A stretch of 64,000 nt of DNA from Streptomyces atroolivaceus (GTDB taxonomy: Bacteria; Actinomycetota; Actinomycetes; Streptomycetales; Streptomycetaceae). Numbering within the stretch: the first letter of the stretch is position 1; the number at the start of each line of letters is the position of its first letter. The translations under genes were made by a program, and so were the position numbers. Location of the stretch: positions 65,063 to 129,062 of the forward strand of contig NZ_JNXG01000019.1 in the NCBI RefSeq assembly GCF_000717025.1, given 5' to 3'. The notes beneath the pieces are model-generated. The model saw only the letters and a program-made list of their open reading frames with translations. It made no database searches and was not told where the DNA came from. Positions 54,042 to 63,921 of the stretch are shown here, piece by piece.

Positions 54042-57000
54042 TCAGGACCCGAGAATCGTCGTCAGGAACTCCCCGGTCCACGACAGGAGTTCACGCCCCA
54101 CCACCGGCTTCCCGCCGATCCGGCCCGCCGTCGGCCGGGGCACCAGAATCTGCCGAGTGGCCGGCTTGAAGATCGTCTTGGGGTGCAGCCGCTTCAGCCG
54201 CAGTTCCTGCGACTCCCGCAGCTCCACCGGAGCGAAGCGGATGTTCGGGCCCTGCAGCACGACCTCGCCCACCCCGCACGCCCGGGCCAGCATCCGCAGG
54301 CCCGCCACCAGCAGGAGGTTCTCCACCGGCTCCGGCAGCTTGCCGTAGCGGTCGGTGAGCTCCTCGCGCACCGCCCTGATGTCCTCCTCCGAATTCGCGG
54401 AGGCGATCGCCCGGTACGCCTGCAGGCGCAGCCGCTCGCCCGGTGCGTAGTCGTGCGGGACGTGCGCGTCGACCGGGAGCTCGATCTTGACCTCCAGCGG
54501 CGGCTCCTCCTCGACCCCGCCGTCGACGGCCGCCCGGTAGTCCGCCACCGCCTCGCCGACCATCCGGATGTACAGGTCGAAGCCGACACCCGCGATGTGG
54601 CCGGACTGCTCGCCGCCGAGCAGGTTCCCGGCGCCGCGGATCTCCAGGTCCTTCATCGCCACGTACATGCCCGCGCCCATCTCGGTGTGCTGGGCGATGG
54701 TCGCCAGACGCTCGTGCGCGGTCTCGGTCAGCGGCTTCTCCGGCGGATACAGGAAGTACGAGTAGCCCCGGTCCCGGCCACGGCCGACACGGCCGCGCAG
54801 CTGGTGCAGCTGGGAGAGACCGAAGTTGTCGCCGCGCTCCACGATGAGCGTGTTGGCGTTGGAGATGTCGATCCCGGACTCGACGATCGTCGTGGAGACC
54901 AGGACGTCGAACCTCTTCTCCCAGAAGTCGACGACGACCTGCTCCAGCTGGCTCTCCCCCATCTGCCCGTGCGCCGTGGCGATCCGCGCCTCGGGCACGA
55001 TCTCCCGGAGCCGCGCCGCGGCCCGGTCGATGGACTCGACCCGGTTGTGGATGTAGAACACCTGGCCCTCACGCAGGAGTTCACGCCGCACGGCCGCGCC
55101 GATCTGCTTCTCCTCGTACGGCCCGACGAAGGTGAGGACCGGGTGCCGCTCCTCGGGGGGCGTGGTGATCGTCGACATCTCGCGGATACCCGTGACGGCC
55201 ATCTCGAGCGTACGGGGGATGGGCGTCGCCGACATCGTGAGCACGTCCACGTTGGCCCGGAGCTTCTTCAGCTGCTCCTTGTGCTCCACGCCGAAACGCT
55301 GCTCCTCGTCGACGATGACCAGGCCGAGATCCTTGAACTTCGTCTCCGACGAGAACAGCCGGTGCGTGCCGATGACCAGGTCGACGGACCCGTCCTTCAG
55401 CCCCTCCAGCGTCGCCTTCGACTCGGTGTCCGACTGGAAGCGGCTCAGCGCCCGCACGTTGACGGGGAACTGGGCGTACCGCTCGGTGAACGTGCCGAAG
55501 TGCTGCTGGACCAGGAGCGTCGTGGGCACGAGGACGGCGACCTGCTTGCCGTCCTGCACCGCCTTGAAGGCCGCGCGCACCGCGATCTCCGTCTTGCCGT
55601 ACCCGACGTCGCCGCAGATCAGCCGGTCCATCGGGACGGACTTCTCCATGTCCTCCTTGACCTCGGCGATCGTGGACAGCTGGTCGGGCGTCTCCGCGTA
55701 CGGGAAGGCGTCCTCCAGCTCGCGCTGCCACGGGGTGTCCGGGGCGAAGGCGTGGCCGGGGGCGGCCATCCGCGCCGAGTACAGCTTGATCAGGTCGGCG
55801 GCGATCTCCTTGACCGCCTTCTTGGCCCGCTGCTTCGTCTTCGTCCAGTCCGCGCCGCCGAGCCGGTGCAGGGTCGGGGCCTCCCCGCCGACGTACTTGG
55901 TGACCTGCTCCAGCTGGTCGGTGGGGATGTAGAGGCGGTCCCCGGGCTGGCCGCGCTTGGCGGGGGCGTACTCGACGAGGAGGTACTCACGGGTCGCGCC
56001 CTGCACGGTGCGCTGGACCATCTCGATGTAGCGGCCCACCCCGTGCTGCTCGTGGACGATGAAGTCGCCCGCCTGGAGGGTCAGCGGGTCGACGGACTTG
56101 CGGCGGCGGGCGGGCATCCGCCCCAGGTCCTTGCTGGCGGTGCGCTGCCCGGTCAGATCCGTCTCGGTCAGCACGGCCAGCTTCAGCGCCGGGTCGACGA
56201 AGCCGTTGTCGATGGCTCCGCACGAGACGTGGACGAGGGACGGCGTGATCTCGGCCAGGTCCTGGTCGAGGCGGGCCGCGATGCCCTCGCCGCCGAGCAC
56301 CTCGACCGTGCGGGACGCGGGCCCCTGCCCCTCGGTGACGTACACCGTGCGCCAGCCGTCGGCCAGCCACCCCTTGGTGTCGGCGAGCGCGCGGGCGGTG
56401 TCACCGCGGTACGCCTCCGGGGCGTGCATCCCGAGCTTGAGGGTGTCGCCGTCCAGCTCCTCGTCCGCGGCGAACGGCGAGATGGACCACCACATCACGC
56501 CCAGCTCACGGGCCCGGTCCCGGACGTCGGCGATGCCCCGCAGGGAGGCCGCGCCGACATCGATCGGGGCCTCGCCGCCGCCCGCGGTGGCCGCCCAGGA
56601 CGCCTGGAGGAACTCCTGGCTGGTCGCGACGAGGTCCGCCGCCCTGGTCCGCACCCGCTCCGGATCGCAGACCAGCGCCATCGCCCCCTCGGGCAGGACG
56701 TCGAGCAGCAGCTCCATCTCGTCGACCAGCACCGGGGCGAGGGACTCCATGCCCTCGACGGCGATCCCCTCCGCGATCTTCCCGAGCAGCTCGCCCAGCT
56801 CCGGGTGCTCCTGGGCGAGGGCCGCCGCCCGGGTGCGTACGTCCTCGGTGAGCAGCAGCTCACGGCAGGGCGGGGCCCACAGTCCGTGCTCGGCGACCTC
56901 CAGGGACCGCTGGTCGGCGATCTTGAAGTAGCGGATCTCCTCGACGTCGTCGCCCCAGAACTCCACCCGCAGGGGGTGCTCCTCGGTCGGCGGGAAGACG

Positions 57001-57572
57001 TCCAGGATGCCGCCGCGCACAGCGAACTCCCCGCGCTTCTCGACCAGCTCGACGCGGGCGTACGCCGCCGCCGCGAGCGCCTCCACGACCTCGCCCAGAT
57101 CGGCTGTCTGCCCGCTGCTCAGCGCGACGGGCTCCAGGTCACCCAGCCCCTTGACCTGCGGCTGGAGCACGGAGCGCACCGGGGCGACGACCACCTTGAC
57201 CGGCCCGGTCTCCGGGTCGTCCTGCCGGGGGTGCGCGAGCCTGCGCAGCACGGCGAGGCGGCGGCCCACGGTGTCCGAGCGGGGCGAGAGGCGCTCGTGC
57301 GGCAGGGTCTCCCAGGAGGGGAACTCCGCCACGGTGTCGGGGGGCAGCAGGGTCCGCAGCGCGGCCGCCAGGTCCTCGGCCTCGCGGCCGGTCGCGGTGA
57401 CGGCGAGCACCGTACGCCCGGCCTCGCGGGCCAGCGCGGCCACGGCGAAGGGGCGTGCGGCGGGCGGGCCGACCAGGTCGACATGGGCCCGGTGGCCGTC
57501 GGTGGCGGCCTTCACCGCTTCGGAGAGCGCCGGGTCGGTGACGACGACATCCAGCAGACCGTGCAGGCTCAT
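54042..57572 (-). CDS. mfd: Transcription-repair coupling factor Mfd
   Basis: A 1176-residue translocase that removes RNA polymerase stalled at lesions and recruits UvrA. Domains in order: UvrB-like D1-D3 (start LLDVVVTDPALSEAV), the RNA-polymerase-interacting CarD-like domain (about 490-570; FIVHEQHGVGRYIEMVQRTV), RecG-like helicase motor with Walker A GDVGYGKTEIA, DEEQ box and SATPIPRTLEMA, and the C-terminal D7 with FDLYIRMVGEAVADYRAAVD. Length is normal. ATG 57572; the upstream 11 codons lack support. Confidence 0.97.
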   Translation of the reverse strand: MSLHGLLDVVVTDPALSEAVKAATDGHRAHVDLVGPPAARPFAVAALAREAGRTVLAVTATGREAEDLAAALRTLLPPDTVAEFPSWETLPHERLSPRSDTVGRRLAVLRRLAHPRQDDPETGPVKVVVAPVRSVLQPQVKGLGDLEPVALSSGQTADLGEVVEALAAAAYARVELVEKRGEFAVRGGILDVFPPTEEHPLRVEFWGDDVEEIRYFKIADQRSLEVAEHGLWAPPCRELLLTEDVRTRAAALAQEHPELGELLGKIAEGIAVEGMESLAPVLVDEMELLLDVLPEGAMALVCDPERVRTRAADLVATSQEFLQASWAATAGGGEAPIDVGAASLRGIADVRDRARELGVMWWSISPFAADEELDGDTLKLGMHAPEAYRGDTARALADTKGWLADGWRTVYVTEGQGPASRTVEVLGGEGIAARLDQDLAEITPSLVHVSCGAIDNGFVDPALKLAVLTETDLTGQRTASKDLGRMPARRRKSVDPLTLQAGDFIVHEQHGVGRYIEMVQRTVQGATREYLLVEYAPAKRGQPGDRLYIPTDQLEQVTKYVGGEAPTLHRLGGADWTKTKQRAKKAVKEIAADLIKLYSARMAAPGHAFAPDTPWQRELEDAFPYAETPDQLSTIAEVKEDMEKSVPMDRLICGDVGYGKTEIAVRAAFKAVQDGKQVAVLVPTTLLVQQHFGTFTERYAQFPVNVRALSRFQSDTESKATLEGLKDGSVDLVIGTHRLFSSETKFKDLGLVIVDEEQRFGVEHKEQLKKLRANVDVLTMSATPIPRTLEMAVTGIREMSTITTPPEERHPVLTFVGPYEEKQIGAAVRRELLREGQVFYIHNRVESIDRAAARLREIVPEARIATAHGQMGESQLEQVVVDFWEKRFDVLVSTTIVESGIDISNANTLIVERGDNFGLSQLHQLRGRVGRGRDRGYSYFLYPPEKPLTETAHERLATIAQHTEMGAGMYVAMKDLEIRGAGNLLGGEQSGHIAGVGFDLYIRMVGEAVADYRAAVDGGVEEEPPLEVKIELPVDAHVPHDYAPGERLRLQAYRAIASANSEEDIRAVREELTDRYGKLPEPVENLLLVAGLRMLARACGVGEVVLQGPNIRFAPVELRESQELRLKRLHPKTIFKPATRQILVPRPTAGRIGGKPVVGRELLSWTGEFLTTILGS

Positions 57573-57756
57573 GAAGGGATTCCGTCCGGTGTGGCAGGTG
57601 AGCAACGCGAAGGGCCCGACACGTGGGACGGGCCGGGGTGTCCAGCGTACGACGCCGGTGTGTCACTCGCGCGAGGGAACGCCGTTGTCCGGACGCCTGC
57701 AGCGGGGCTAGCCTTAGTCCGGCAGCTAGTCCACTCGTGGCCCCTGTGAGGCAGTC

Positions 57757-58002
57757 ATGGAAGCAGCCCGGCAGTACAACGTGCACGAGGCGAAGACCCA
57801 CTTCTCGCGCATACTGCAACAGGTCGAGACCGGCGAGGAAGTCGTGATCAGCCGGGCCGGGGAGCCCATCGCGAAGGTGGTGCCCCTCCGGTCCAAGGTC
57901 AACCGGACCGACTACGGCGCACTTCGGGGACAGATTCATATCCCCGAGGACTTCGACGAGCTCCCCGACGACATCGCTGAAGCGTTCGGGATGCGTGGAT
58001 GA
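57757..58002 (+). CDS. Phd/YefM-family antitoxin
   Basis: An 81-residue antitoxin. The Phd fold is clear: YNVHEAKTHFSRILQQVETG then EEVVISRAGEPIAKVVPL. The C-terminal acidic tail (IPEDFDELPDDIAEAFG) would wrap the toxin. ATG with GAGG at 6 bases; its stop overlaps the toxin start (ATGA). Confidence 0.93.
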   Translation: MEAARQYNVHEAKTHFSRILQQVETGEEVVISRAGEPIAKVVPLRSKVNRTDYGALRGQIHIPEDFDELPDDIAEAFGMRG

Positions 58003-58373
58003 GGCTTCTTCTCGACACACACGTCGTCCTGTGGTGGCTCGGTGCCTCGCCGGAACTCCCCGAGGACACGAGGGAGCTCCTGCGCACGGAGGCCGAGGTC
58101 TACGTCAGCGCTGCCACACCGTGGGAGATCGCGATCAAGCAAAGCCTCGGAAAGCTGCAGGGCGCCCCCGACCTCGCCGAGCGCGTCAGAGACATGCAGT
58201 TCAGGCCTGTCCCGATCACCGCCGAGCACGGTGTACGCGCCGGCCGCCTCCCCCCGCTCCACCGCGACCCCTTCGACCGCATCCTGGTCGCCCAGGCCCA
58301 GACCGAAGGGCTGACGGTCGTCACCCGCGACAAGTGGATCCCGCAGTACGACGTGCCGGTCATGCACGCCTGA
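57999..58373 (+). CDS. PIN-domain (VapC-like) toxin
   Basis: A 124-residue PIN-domain ribonuclease. The metal-binding acidic residues are Asp6 (LLLDTHVVLWWLG), Glu in AATPWEIAIK, and two Asp in RDPFDRILVAQA and VTRDKW. It is paired with the Phd antitoxin in a type II toxin-antitoxin module. All four catalytic positions are present, so it should be active. Confidence 0.93.
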   Translation: MRLLLDTHVVLWWLGASPELPEDTRELLRTEAEVYVSAATPWEIAIKQSLGKLQGAPDLAERVRDMQFRPVPITAEHGVRAGRLPPLHRDPFDRILVAQAQTEGLTVVTRDKWIPQYDVPVMHA

Positions 58374-58391
58374 CGTCGGCGGCCACGACGC

Positions 58392-58435
58392 GATCCGGCC
58401 CCGGGGCGTTTGGAGGAACGCCCCGGGGCCGGATC
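58392..58435. terminator. Very strong bidirectional terminator
   Basis: A perfect 19-bp inverted repeat (58392-58410 with 58417-58435) around a 6-base loop TGGAGG, between the convergent toxin gene and the FtsX-type permease gene. Confidence 0.92.
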
Positions 58436-58457
58436 AGTCATCCTACGGCGGGCTCTG

Positions 58458-61037
58458 TCACCCGTCCGTGGCGATCGCGTTCAGGACGTTCATCCGGCCG
58501 GCCCGGAAGGCCGGGACCAGGGCGGCGAACAGTCCGACGAAGGCCGAGGCGACGAACACGGTGATGATCGTCGGCCACGGGATCTCCAGGACCCCGAGCC
58601 CTTCCAGCGCCAGAAGCTTCTGGGCCGAGGTGCCCCAGCCCATGCCCAGGCCGAGTCCGAGCAGCGCGCCGAACAGGGCGATGACCACGGACTCCAGCCG
58701 GATCATGCGCCGCAGCTGGCGGCGGGAGAGGCCGATCGCGCGCATCAGGCCGATCTCACGGGTCCGCTCGACGACCGACAGGGCCAGGGTGTTCACCACA
58801 CCGAGCACCGCGACGATGATGGCCAGGGCGAGCAGGCCGTACACGATGTTCAGGAGCTGGCCGACCTGGTCCTTCAGGTCCTGCTTGAAGTCGGCCTGGT
58901 TCTGCACCTTGTACTGCGGGTACGCGGCGAGCGAGCTCTTGAGCGCGGCGTACGCCTCCTTCTCCTTGCCGTCCTCCGCCGCGGCGAACATGATCATGTT
59001 CTTCGGCATCCTGTCGGCGGCGACGTGTCGCTCGGCGGTGGTGATGTTGACGTACATCGCACCCTGGTCGACGGTCGTGTCGTCCGAGGTGATCGCGGCG
59101 ACCTTCAGCTTCGCGGTCTCGCCGGCCTTGAAGGCGACGGCGATCTCGTCGCCCACCTCGATCTTGTGCAGGGCGGCGTAGTCCGACCCGACGGACATGG
59201 AGTCCGTGCCGTACGCCTTCGACAGGTCACCGGCGGTGGTCGTGCGCCGCAGGTCCCGCGGGTACGTCGGGTCGGCGGCGGTGATGTGCTCGTCCGCCGT
59301 CGAGCCGTCGGGGTTGGTGAGCTTCGCGGCGAGCACCTTGTAGTTCGTGACGTACTCGATGCCGGGCACCTTCTCGATGGCGTCGGCGGCCTGCGGCACG
59401 ATCAGCTGACCGGTGTTCGACTGGACGATGAAGTCCGTGCCGACCGACTTGTCGAGCTCGTCGGTGGCCGAGGCGACCATGGAGGAGCCGACGACCGAGA
59501 GGCAGGCCACCAGGGCCAGGCCGATCATCAGTGCCGCGCCGGTCGCGCCGGTACGCCGGGGGTTGCGCAGGGCGTTGCGCTCCGCCAGCCGTCCGACCGG
59601 GCCGAACAGCCGCAGGACGACGGCTCCCAGCACCCGGACGACCACTCCGGCGAGCAGCGGGCCGATCACGATGAAGCCGATGAGGGTGAGGACCACGCCC
59701 AGGCCGAGGTAGAGCGAGCCCTCGCTCGCCTCGTCCGCCTGCGTCGTGGCCCACAGGCCCGCCGCGCCGACTCCGGTGAGGGCCAGGCCGAGTCCCGCCC
59801 GGATCCAGCCGGACCTGGCGTCCGCCGGGGTCCCCGCGTCCCGGAGGGCGGCCATCGGTGAGACCTTGCCGGCCCTGCGGGCCGGGACGTACGCGGCGAG
59901 GACGGTGACGACGATGCCGAGCGCCAGTCCGGTGACCGGGGTCGTCCAGGCGACGGTGAGGTCCTTGGTGGACAGCTCCATGCCGATGGATCCCATGAGC
60001 TTCATCAGTCCGACGGCGAGCCCGATGCCGGCGGCGACGCCCAGGACGGATCCGACGATGCCCAGGAGTACCGCCTCGACGAGCACGGACCGGTTGACCT
60101 GCTTGCGGCTGGAGCCGATGGCCCGCATCAGGCCGATCTCGCGGGTGCGCTGGGCGACCAGCATCGAGAAGGTGTTGACGATGAGGAAGATGCCGACGAG
60201 GAAGGCGATCCCGGCGAAGCCGAGCATCGCGTACTTCATGACGTCCAGGAAGGAGCCCATGGAGTCCTTGCCGGCGGCCGCGGCCTCCTCCTGGGTCTGC
60301 AGCTTGTACGCACCCGGGTCGCCCAGTGCCGCGGCGACCTTCTTCTTCAGCTCGGCGTCGGTCAGACCGGCTTCGGCCGAGACCGAGATGTGCGTGAAGA
60401 CTCCGGGGGCGCCCAGGAGCTTCTCCTGCGCCGTGGCGGTGTCGAGGTAGACGACGGCCGCGCCGGGGTTCGTCACGGTGAACGAGGCGATACCGGTGAT
60501 CTTCGCCCTGATGTCACCGGTGACGGCGATGGTGCGCACCTCGTCACCGAGCCGCAGGTGGTGCTTCTCGGCGGTGTCGGCGTCGATCATGACCTCGGTG
60601 GGGCCGCGCGGGGCGTGGCCGGAGGTGATCTCCATGGACCGCAGGTCGTTGTCGGTCCAGTTGCCCGCGATGGTCGGGGCACCGGTGTCGGATCCGAGGT
60701 TCTTGTTGTCGGCGTCGACGACGGTGACGGCCATGCTCATGACCCCGCCCTCGGCCTTCTTCACCCCGTCCACGCCGCCGACCTCGGCCACGACGGACGC
60801 GGGGAGCGCCTCCGGCTTGCCGTTCTCCGGGACGTCGACGGTCTCGGCGGTCTTCGGGCTGACCGTGACGTCGGCGGACGTCGCCGCGAAGAGCTTGTCG
60901 AAGGTCGTGTTCATCGTGTCGGTGAAGACGAGCGTGCCGCACACGAACGCCACCGACAGCAGGACGGCCACGGCGGAGAGCGCCATCCGTCCCTTGTGCG
61001 CGAGGAAGTTGCGCATCGAGGTCTTCCAGACGGTCAT
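58458..61037 (-). CDS. FtsX/MacB-type ABC transporter permease (paralogue)
   Basis: An 859-residue permease with the same two-FtsX-domain layout as the protein at 29368-31896: N-terminal helix, extracellular domain, three helices (IAFLVGIFLIVNTFSMLVAQ), linker helices, second extracellular domain and a final FtsX domain (LLALAIIVAVLGVVNTLALS). Overlap ATGA with its ATPase. Confidence 0.92.
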   Translation of the reverse strand: MTVWKTSMRNFLAHKGRMALSAVAVLLSVAFVCGTLVFTDTMNTTFDKLFAATSADVTVSPKTAETVDVPENGKPEALPASVVAEVGGVDGVKKAEGGVMSMAVTVVDADNKNLGSDTGAPTIAGNWTDNDLRSMEITSGHAPRGPTEVMIDADTAEKHHLRLGDEVRTIAVTGDIRAKITGIASFTVTNPGAAVVYLDTATAQEKLLGAPGVFTHISVSAEAGLTDAELKKKVAAALGDPGAYKLQTQEEAAAAGKDSMGSFLDVMKYAMLGFAGIAFLVGIFLIVNTFSMLVAQRTREIGLMRAIGSSRKQVNRSVLVEAVLLGIVGSVLGVAAGIGLAVGLMKLMGSIGMELSTKDLTVAWTTPVTGLALGIVVTVLAAYVPARRAGKVSPMAALRDAGTPADARSGWIRAGLGLALTGVGAAGLWATTQADEASEGSLYLGLGVVLTLIGFIVIGPLLAGVVVRVLGAVVLRLFGPVGRLAERNALRNPRRTGATGAALMIGLALVACLSVVGSSMVASATDELDKSVGTDFIVQSNTGQLIVPQAADAIEKVPGIEYVTNYKVLAAKLTNPDGSTADEHITAADPTYPRDLRRTTTAGDLSKAYGTDSMSVGSDYAALHKIEVGDEIAVAFKAGETAKLKVAAITSDDTTVDQGAMYVNITTAERHVAADRMPKNMIMFAAAEDGKEKEAYAALKSSLAAYPQYKVQNQADFKQDLKDQVGQLLNIVYGLLALAIIVAVLGVVNTLALSVVERTREIGLMRAIGLSRRQLRRMIRLESVVIALFGALLGLGLGMGWGTSAQKLLALEGLGVLEIPWPTIITVFVASAFVGLFAALVPAFRAGRMNVLNAIATDG

Positions 61038-61822
61038 GACGTCCGCCCGCGCGCGTCGAAGTCCTTCATCCGGTCCAGGACCTGCTCGGCCGTCGGGTTC
61101 TTCATCTCGTCGACGATGGAGCCGTCCGCGAGGTAGAGGACCCGGTCCGCGTAGGAGGCGGCCACCGGGTCGTGGGTGACCATGACGATGGTCTGGCCGA
61201 GCTCGTCGACCGACCTGCGGAGGAAGGACAGCACCTCGGCGCCGGCCCGGGAGTCGAGGTTCCCGGTGGGCTCGTCACCGAAGATGATCTCGGGGCGGGC
61301 GGCGAGCGCCCGTGCCACCGCGACACGCTGCTGCTGGCCGCCGGAGAGCTGTGTGGGCCGGTGCTTGAGCCGGTCGGAGAGGCCGACGGTCTCCACCACC
61401 TGCTGCAGCCAGCCGGCGTCGGGCTTGCGGCCCGCGATGTCCATCGGCAGCGTGATGTTCTCGATCGCGTTGAGCGTCGGCAACAGGTTGAACGCCTGGA
61501 AGATGAAACCGATCCGGTCCCGGCGCAGCTGCGTCAGCTTCTTGTCCTTGAGGCCCGTGATCTCGGTGTCGGCGAGGTGGATCTGACCCGAGGTCACCGT
61601 GTCCAGACCTGCCAGGCAGTGCATCAGGGTGGACTTGCCGGACCCGGACGGGCCCATGATCGCCGTGAACTGCCCGCGGACGATGTCCACGTCGACGTGG
61701 TCGAGCGCCACGACCCGGGTCTCCCCCGCCCCGTACGCCTTGACGACCTGCCGCGCCCTCGCAGCGACGGCCGTACGCCCTCCAGTGTCCCCGTGCCTGG
61801 GAATGCTTACAGCCGTTGTCAC
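61034..61822 (-). CDS. LolD/MacB-type ABC transporter ATPase (paralogue)
   Basis: A 262-residue ATPase: Walker A GPSGSGKST, FIFQAFNLLPTLNAIENI, signature QLSGGQQQR, Walker B IIFGDEPTGNLDS. Closely related to the ATPase at 28544-29311. GTG 61822 with AGGAG at 7 bases; the upstream in-frame sequence is unlikely to be coding. Confidence 0.93.
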   Translation of the reverse strand: MTTAVSIPRHGDTGGRTAVAARARQVVKAYGAGETRVVALDHVDVDIVRGQFTAIMGPSGSGKSTLMHCLAGLDTVTSGQIHLADTEITGLKDKKLTQLRRDRIGFIFQAFNLLPTLNAIENITLPMDIAGRKPDAGWLQQVVETVGLSDRLKHRPTQLSGGQQQRVAVARALAARPEIIFGDEPTGNLDSRAGAEVLSFLRRSVDELGQTIVMVTHDPVAASYADRVLYLADGSIVDEMKNPTAEQVLDRMKDFDARGRTS

Positions 61823-62182
61823 GGTTTTTCTCCTATGTCGGTCGATCCACGGACGTCCCTGTGTACGTTCCGAGTCTCGGATGCGAAGGGGGTCGGGCGC
61901 GCTGGTGCCCGGCGCAGTCTTCATGTGGGGTTTTCCCCACCCCTCCCCCTGCGGCGGGCCACATCAGCGATGTAAGAACACGTTAAGGAACCAGGCCCCC
62001 GTCTCTCGTCCTCCGGCGGGAGGAACCGCCCCTGGGCACAACTACGTAGCTCCCCCTAGGGGTCCGGGCCCCCAGGAGGAGACCCGGGTCGGGGTCTCAC
62101 GCTTCGGCCCGGGACTCCCGCGAGGCCACGAGCGGTGAGACAGTGACCCCTCAGAAAATAGATGCATAGGGAAGGGACCCCT
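61823..62182. other. Divergent intergenic region rich in small palindromes
   Basis: A 360-base region between the ATPase gene and the exporter. It holds GTGGGG-TTTT-CCCCAC (61925-61940), ACATC-AGC-GATGT (61961-61973), CTACGTAG (62042-62049) and CCCCTAGGGG (62053-62062). I see no gene; promoter hexamers are not clear. Confidence 0.6.
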
Positions 62183-63778
62183 GTGGGCGGCACGGACGGC
62201 ACGAGCGGCACGGACAGCCCGGGAGCGGTGCACGGGACGCCCGCCGGGAAAGCGGCACCGGACACCGACCGCGGACGCCGCCCGGTCGTCGCGGCCCTGA
62301 TGCTCGGCATGGGTCTCGCCGCCATCGACGGCACCATCGTCGCGACCGCCGTCCCGCAGATCGTCGGCGACCTCGGGGGCTTCGCCGTCTTCTCCTGGCT
62401 CTTCTCCGGCTACCTGCTCGCCGTGACCGTCACCCTTCCGGTGTACGGGAAACTCTCCGACACCTTCGGCCGCAAGCCCGTCCTCGTCGCCGGCATCATC
62501 CTCTTCCTGGCCGGCTCCCTGCTCTGCGCCGCCGCCTGGAACATGGCCGCCCTCATCGCCTTCCGCGTCGTCCAGGGCCTCGGCGGCGGTGCGCTCCAGG
62601 GCACGGTGCAGACCATCGCCGCCGACCTGTACCCGCTCAAGGAGCGGCCGAAGATCCAGGCGAAGCTGTCCACCGTCTGGGCCACGTCGGCCGTGGCCGG
62701 GCCCGCGGTCGGCGGCCTTCTCGCCGCCTACGCCGACTGGCGCTGGATCTTCCTGATCAACCTGCCGGTCGGCGCCGTCGCCCTCTGGCTGGTGGTCCGT
62801 CACCTCCACGAACCGGCTCGGCCGCACCCCGCCACCCGGCCCCCCACCGACTGGGCGGGTGCCCTCGCCGTCTTCGCCACCATGGCACTCCTGCTGACCG
62901 CGCTCGTACAGGGCGGAGTCGCCTGGCCCTGGCTCTCCGCCCCCTCGCTCGGGCTGCTCGGAGCGAGCGCCGCGCTGGCCGCCCTGACCGTCGTCATCGA
63001 GCGCCGCGCCGCCGAGCCCGTCATCCCCGGCTGGGTCTGGCGGCGCCGCACCATAGCCTCGGTCAACCTCGCCCTCGGCGCGATGGGACTGCTCATGGTC
63101 GCGCCCACCGTCTTCCTGCCGACCTACGCCCAGTCCGTCCTCGGGCTCGGCCCGATCGCCGCCGGCTTCGTCCTGTCCGTGATGACCCTGAGCTGGCCCG
63201 TCGCCGCCGCCCTCTCCGACCGGGTCTACAACCGCATCGGCTTCCGCCGCACCGCGATCATCGGCATGTCCGGGGCCCTGCTGGTCCTGCTCTGCTTCCC
63301 GCTGCTGCCCTACCCCGGCGCCGCCTGGCAGCCCGCCCTGCTCATGCTGCTGCTCGGTGCGACGCTCGGCCTCTTCCAGCTCCCGCTGATCGTCGGGGTC
63401 CAGTCGACGGTGGGCTGGACCGAGCGGGGCACGACCACGGCGTCCGTCCTCTTCTGCCGCCAGGTCGGCCAGAGCCTGGGAGCGGCGCTCTTCGGCGCCG
63501 TCGCCAACGGCGTGCTCGCCTCCCGCCTGGCGGGCTCCCCCGTCCCGGGGCTGCCCGGCGACCTGGACGCCGTCTCGCACGCCCTGGAGGACCCGGCCGC
63601 CCTCTCCGCCGCCGCGGCGGAGACCCTGCGGCGGGCCGTGGACACAGCGGTCGACCACGTGTTCGCCGGCGCCGCGGTCGCCGCCGCGCTCGCCCTGCTG
63701 GTGCTCGTCCTCCTGGCCCCGCGCCGCTTCCCGGTCCTCGACGAACACGAGAGCGCTCCCCAGGCGTCCAAGGACTAG
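62183..63778 (+). CDS. DHA2-family MFS drug/metabolite exporter
   Basis: A 531-residue, 14-helix MFS protein of the DHA2 (EmrB/QacA) drug:H+ antiporter group. Motif D1-like MGLAAIDGTIVATAVPQIVG, motif A GKLSDTFGRKPVL, and DWRWIFLINLPVGAVALWLV are characteristic. GTG 62183 has GAAGGGA upstream; ATG 62162 would add seven residues. The substrate is unknown; no regulator is adjacent. Confidence 0.92.
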   Translation: MGGTDGTSGTDSPGAVHGTPAGKAAPDTDRGRRPVVAALMLGMGLAAIDGTIVATAVPQIVGDLGGFAVFSWLFSGYLLAVTVTLPVYGKLSDTFGRKPVLVAGIILFLAGSLLCAAAWNMAALIAFRVVQGLGGGALQGTVQTIAADLYPLKERPKIQAKLSTVWATSAVAGPAVGGLLAAYADWRWIFLINLPVGAVALWLVVRHLHEPARPHPATRPPTDWAGALAVFATMALLLTALVQGGVAWPWLSAPSLGLLGASAALAALTVVIERRAAEPVIPGWVWRRRTIASVNLALGAMGLLMVAPTVFLPTYAQSVLGLGPIAAGFVLSVMTLSWPVAAALSDRVYNRIGFRRTAIIGMSGALLVLLCFPLLPYPGAAWQPALLMLLLGATLGLFQLPLIVGVQSTVGWTERGTTTASVLFCRQVGQSLGAALFGAVANGVLASRLAGSPVPGLPGDLDAVSHALEDPAALSAAAAETLRRAVDTAVDHVFAGAAVAAALALLVLVLLAPRRFPVLDEHESAPQASKD

Positions 63779-63921
63779 ACAACTGACGGGTTACCTCGGG
63801 TAGTTCGCCCGTAACCCTCCCCCTCCGCGATACCCGCGAGTAACGTACGCGCTCCCGACGGCGCACCCGCGCCCCTGCCTTGCAGCCCGCCCCGGGCCCG
63901 AGCCATGCAAGGAGCACTGCC

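Noticed and set aside
54183..57749. A 1188-codon open frame on the plus strand opposite mfd
   Set aside because: It is the antisense image of mfd caused by high GC; it is low-complexity in Arg, Leu, Asp and Gly with no domain.
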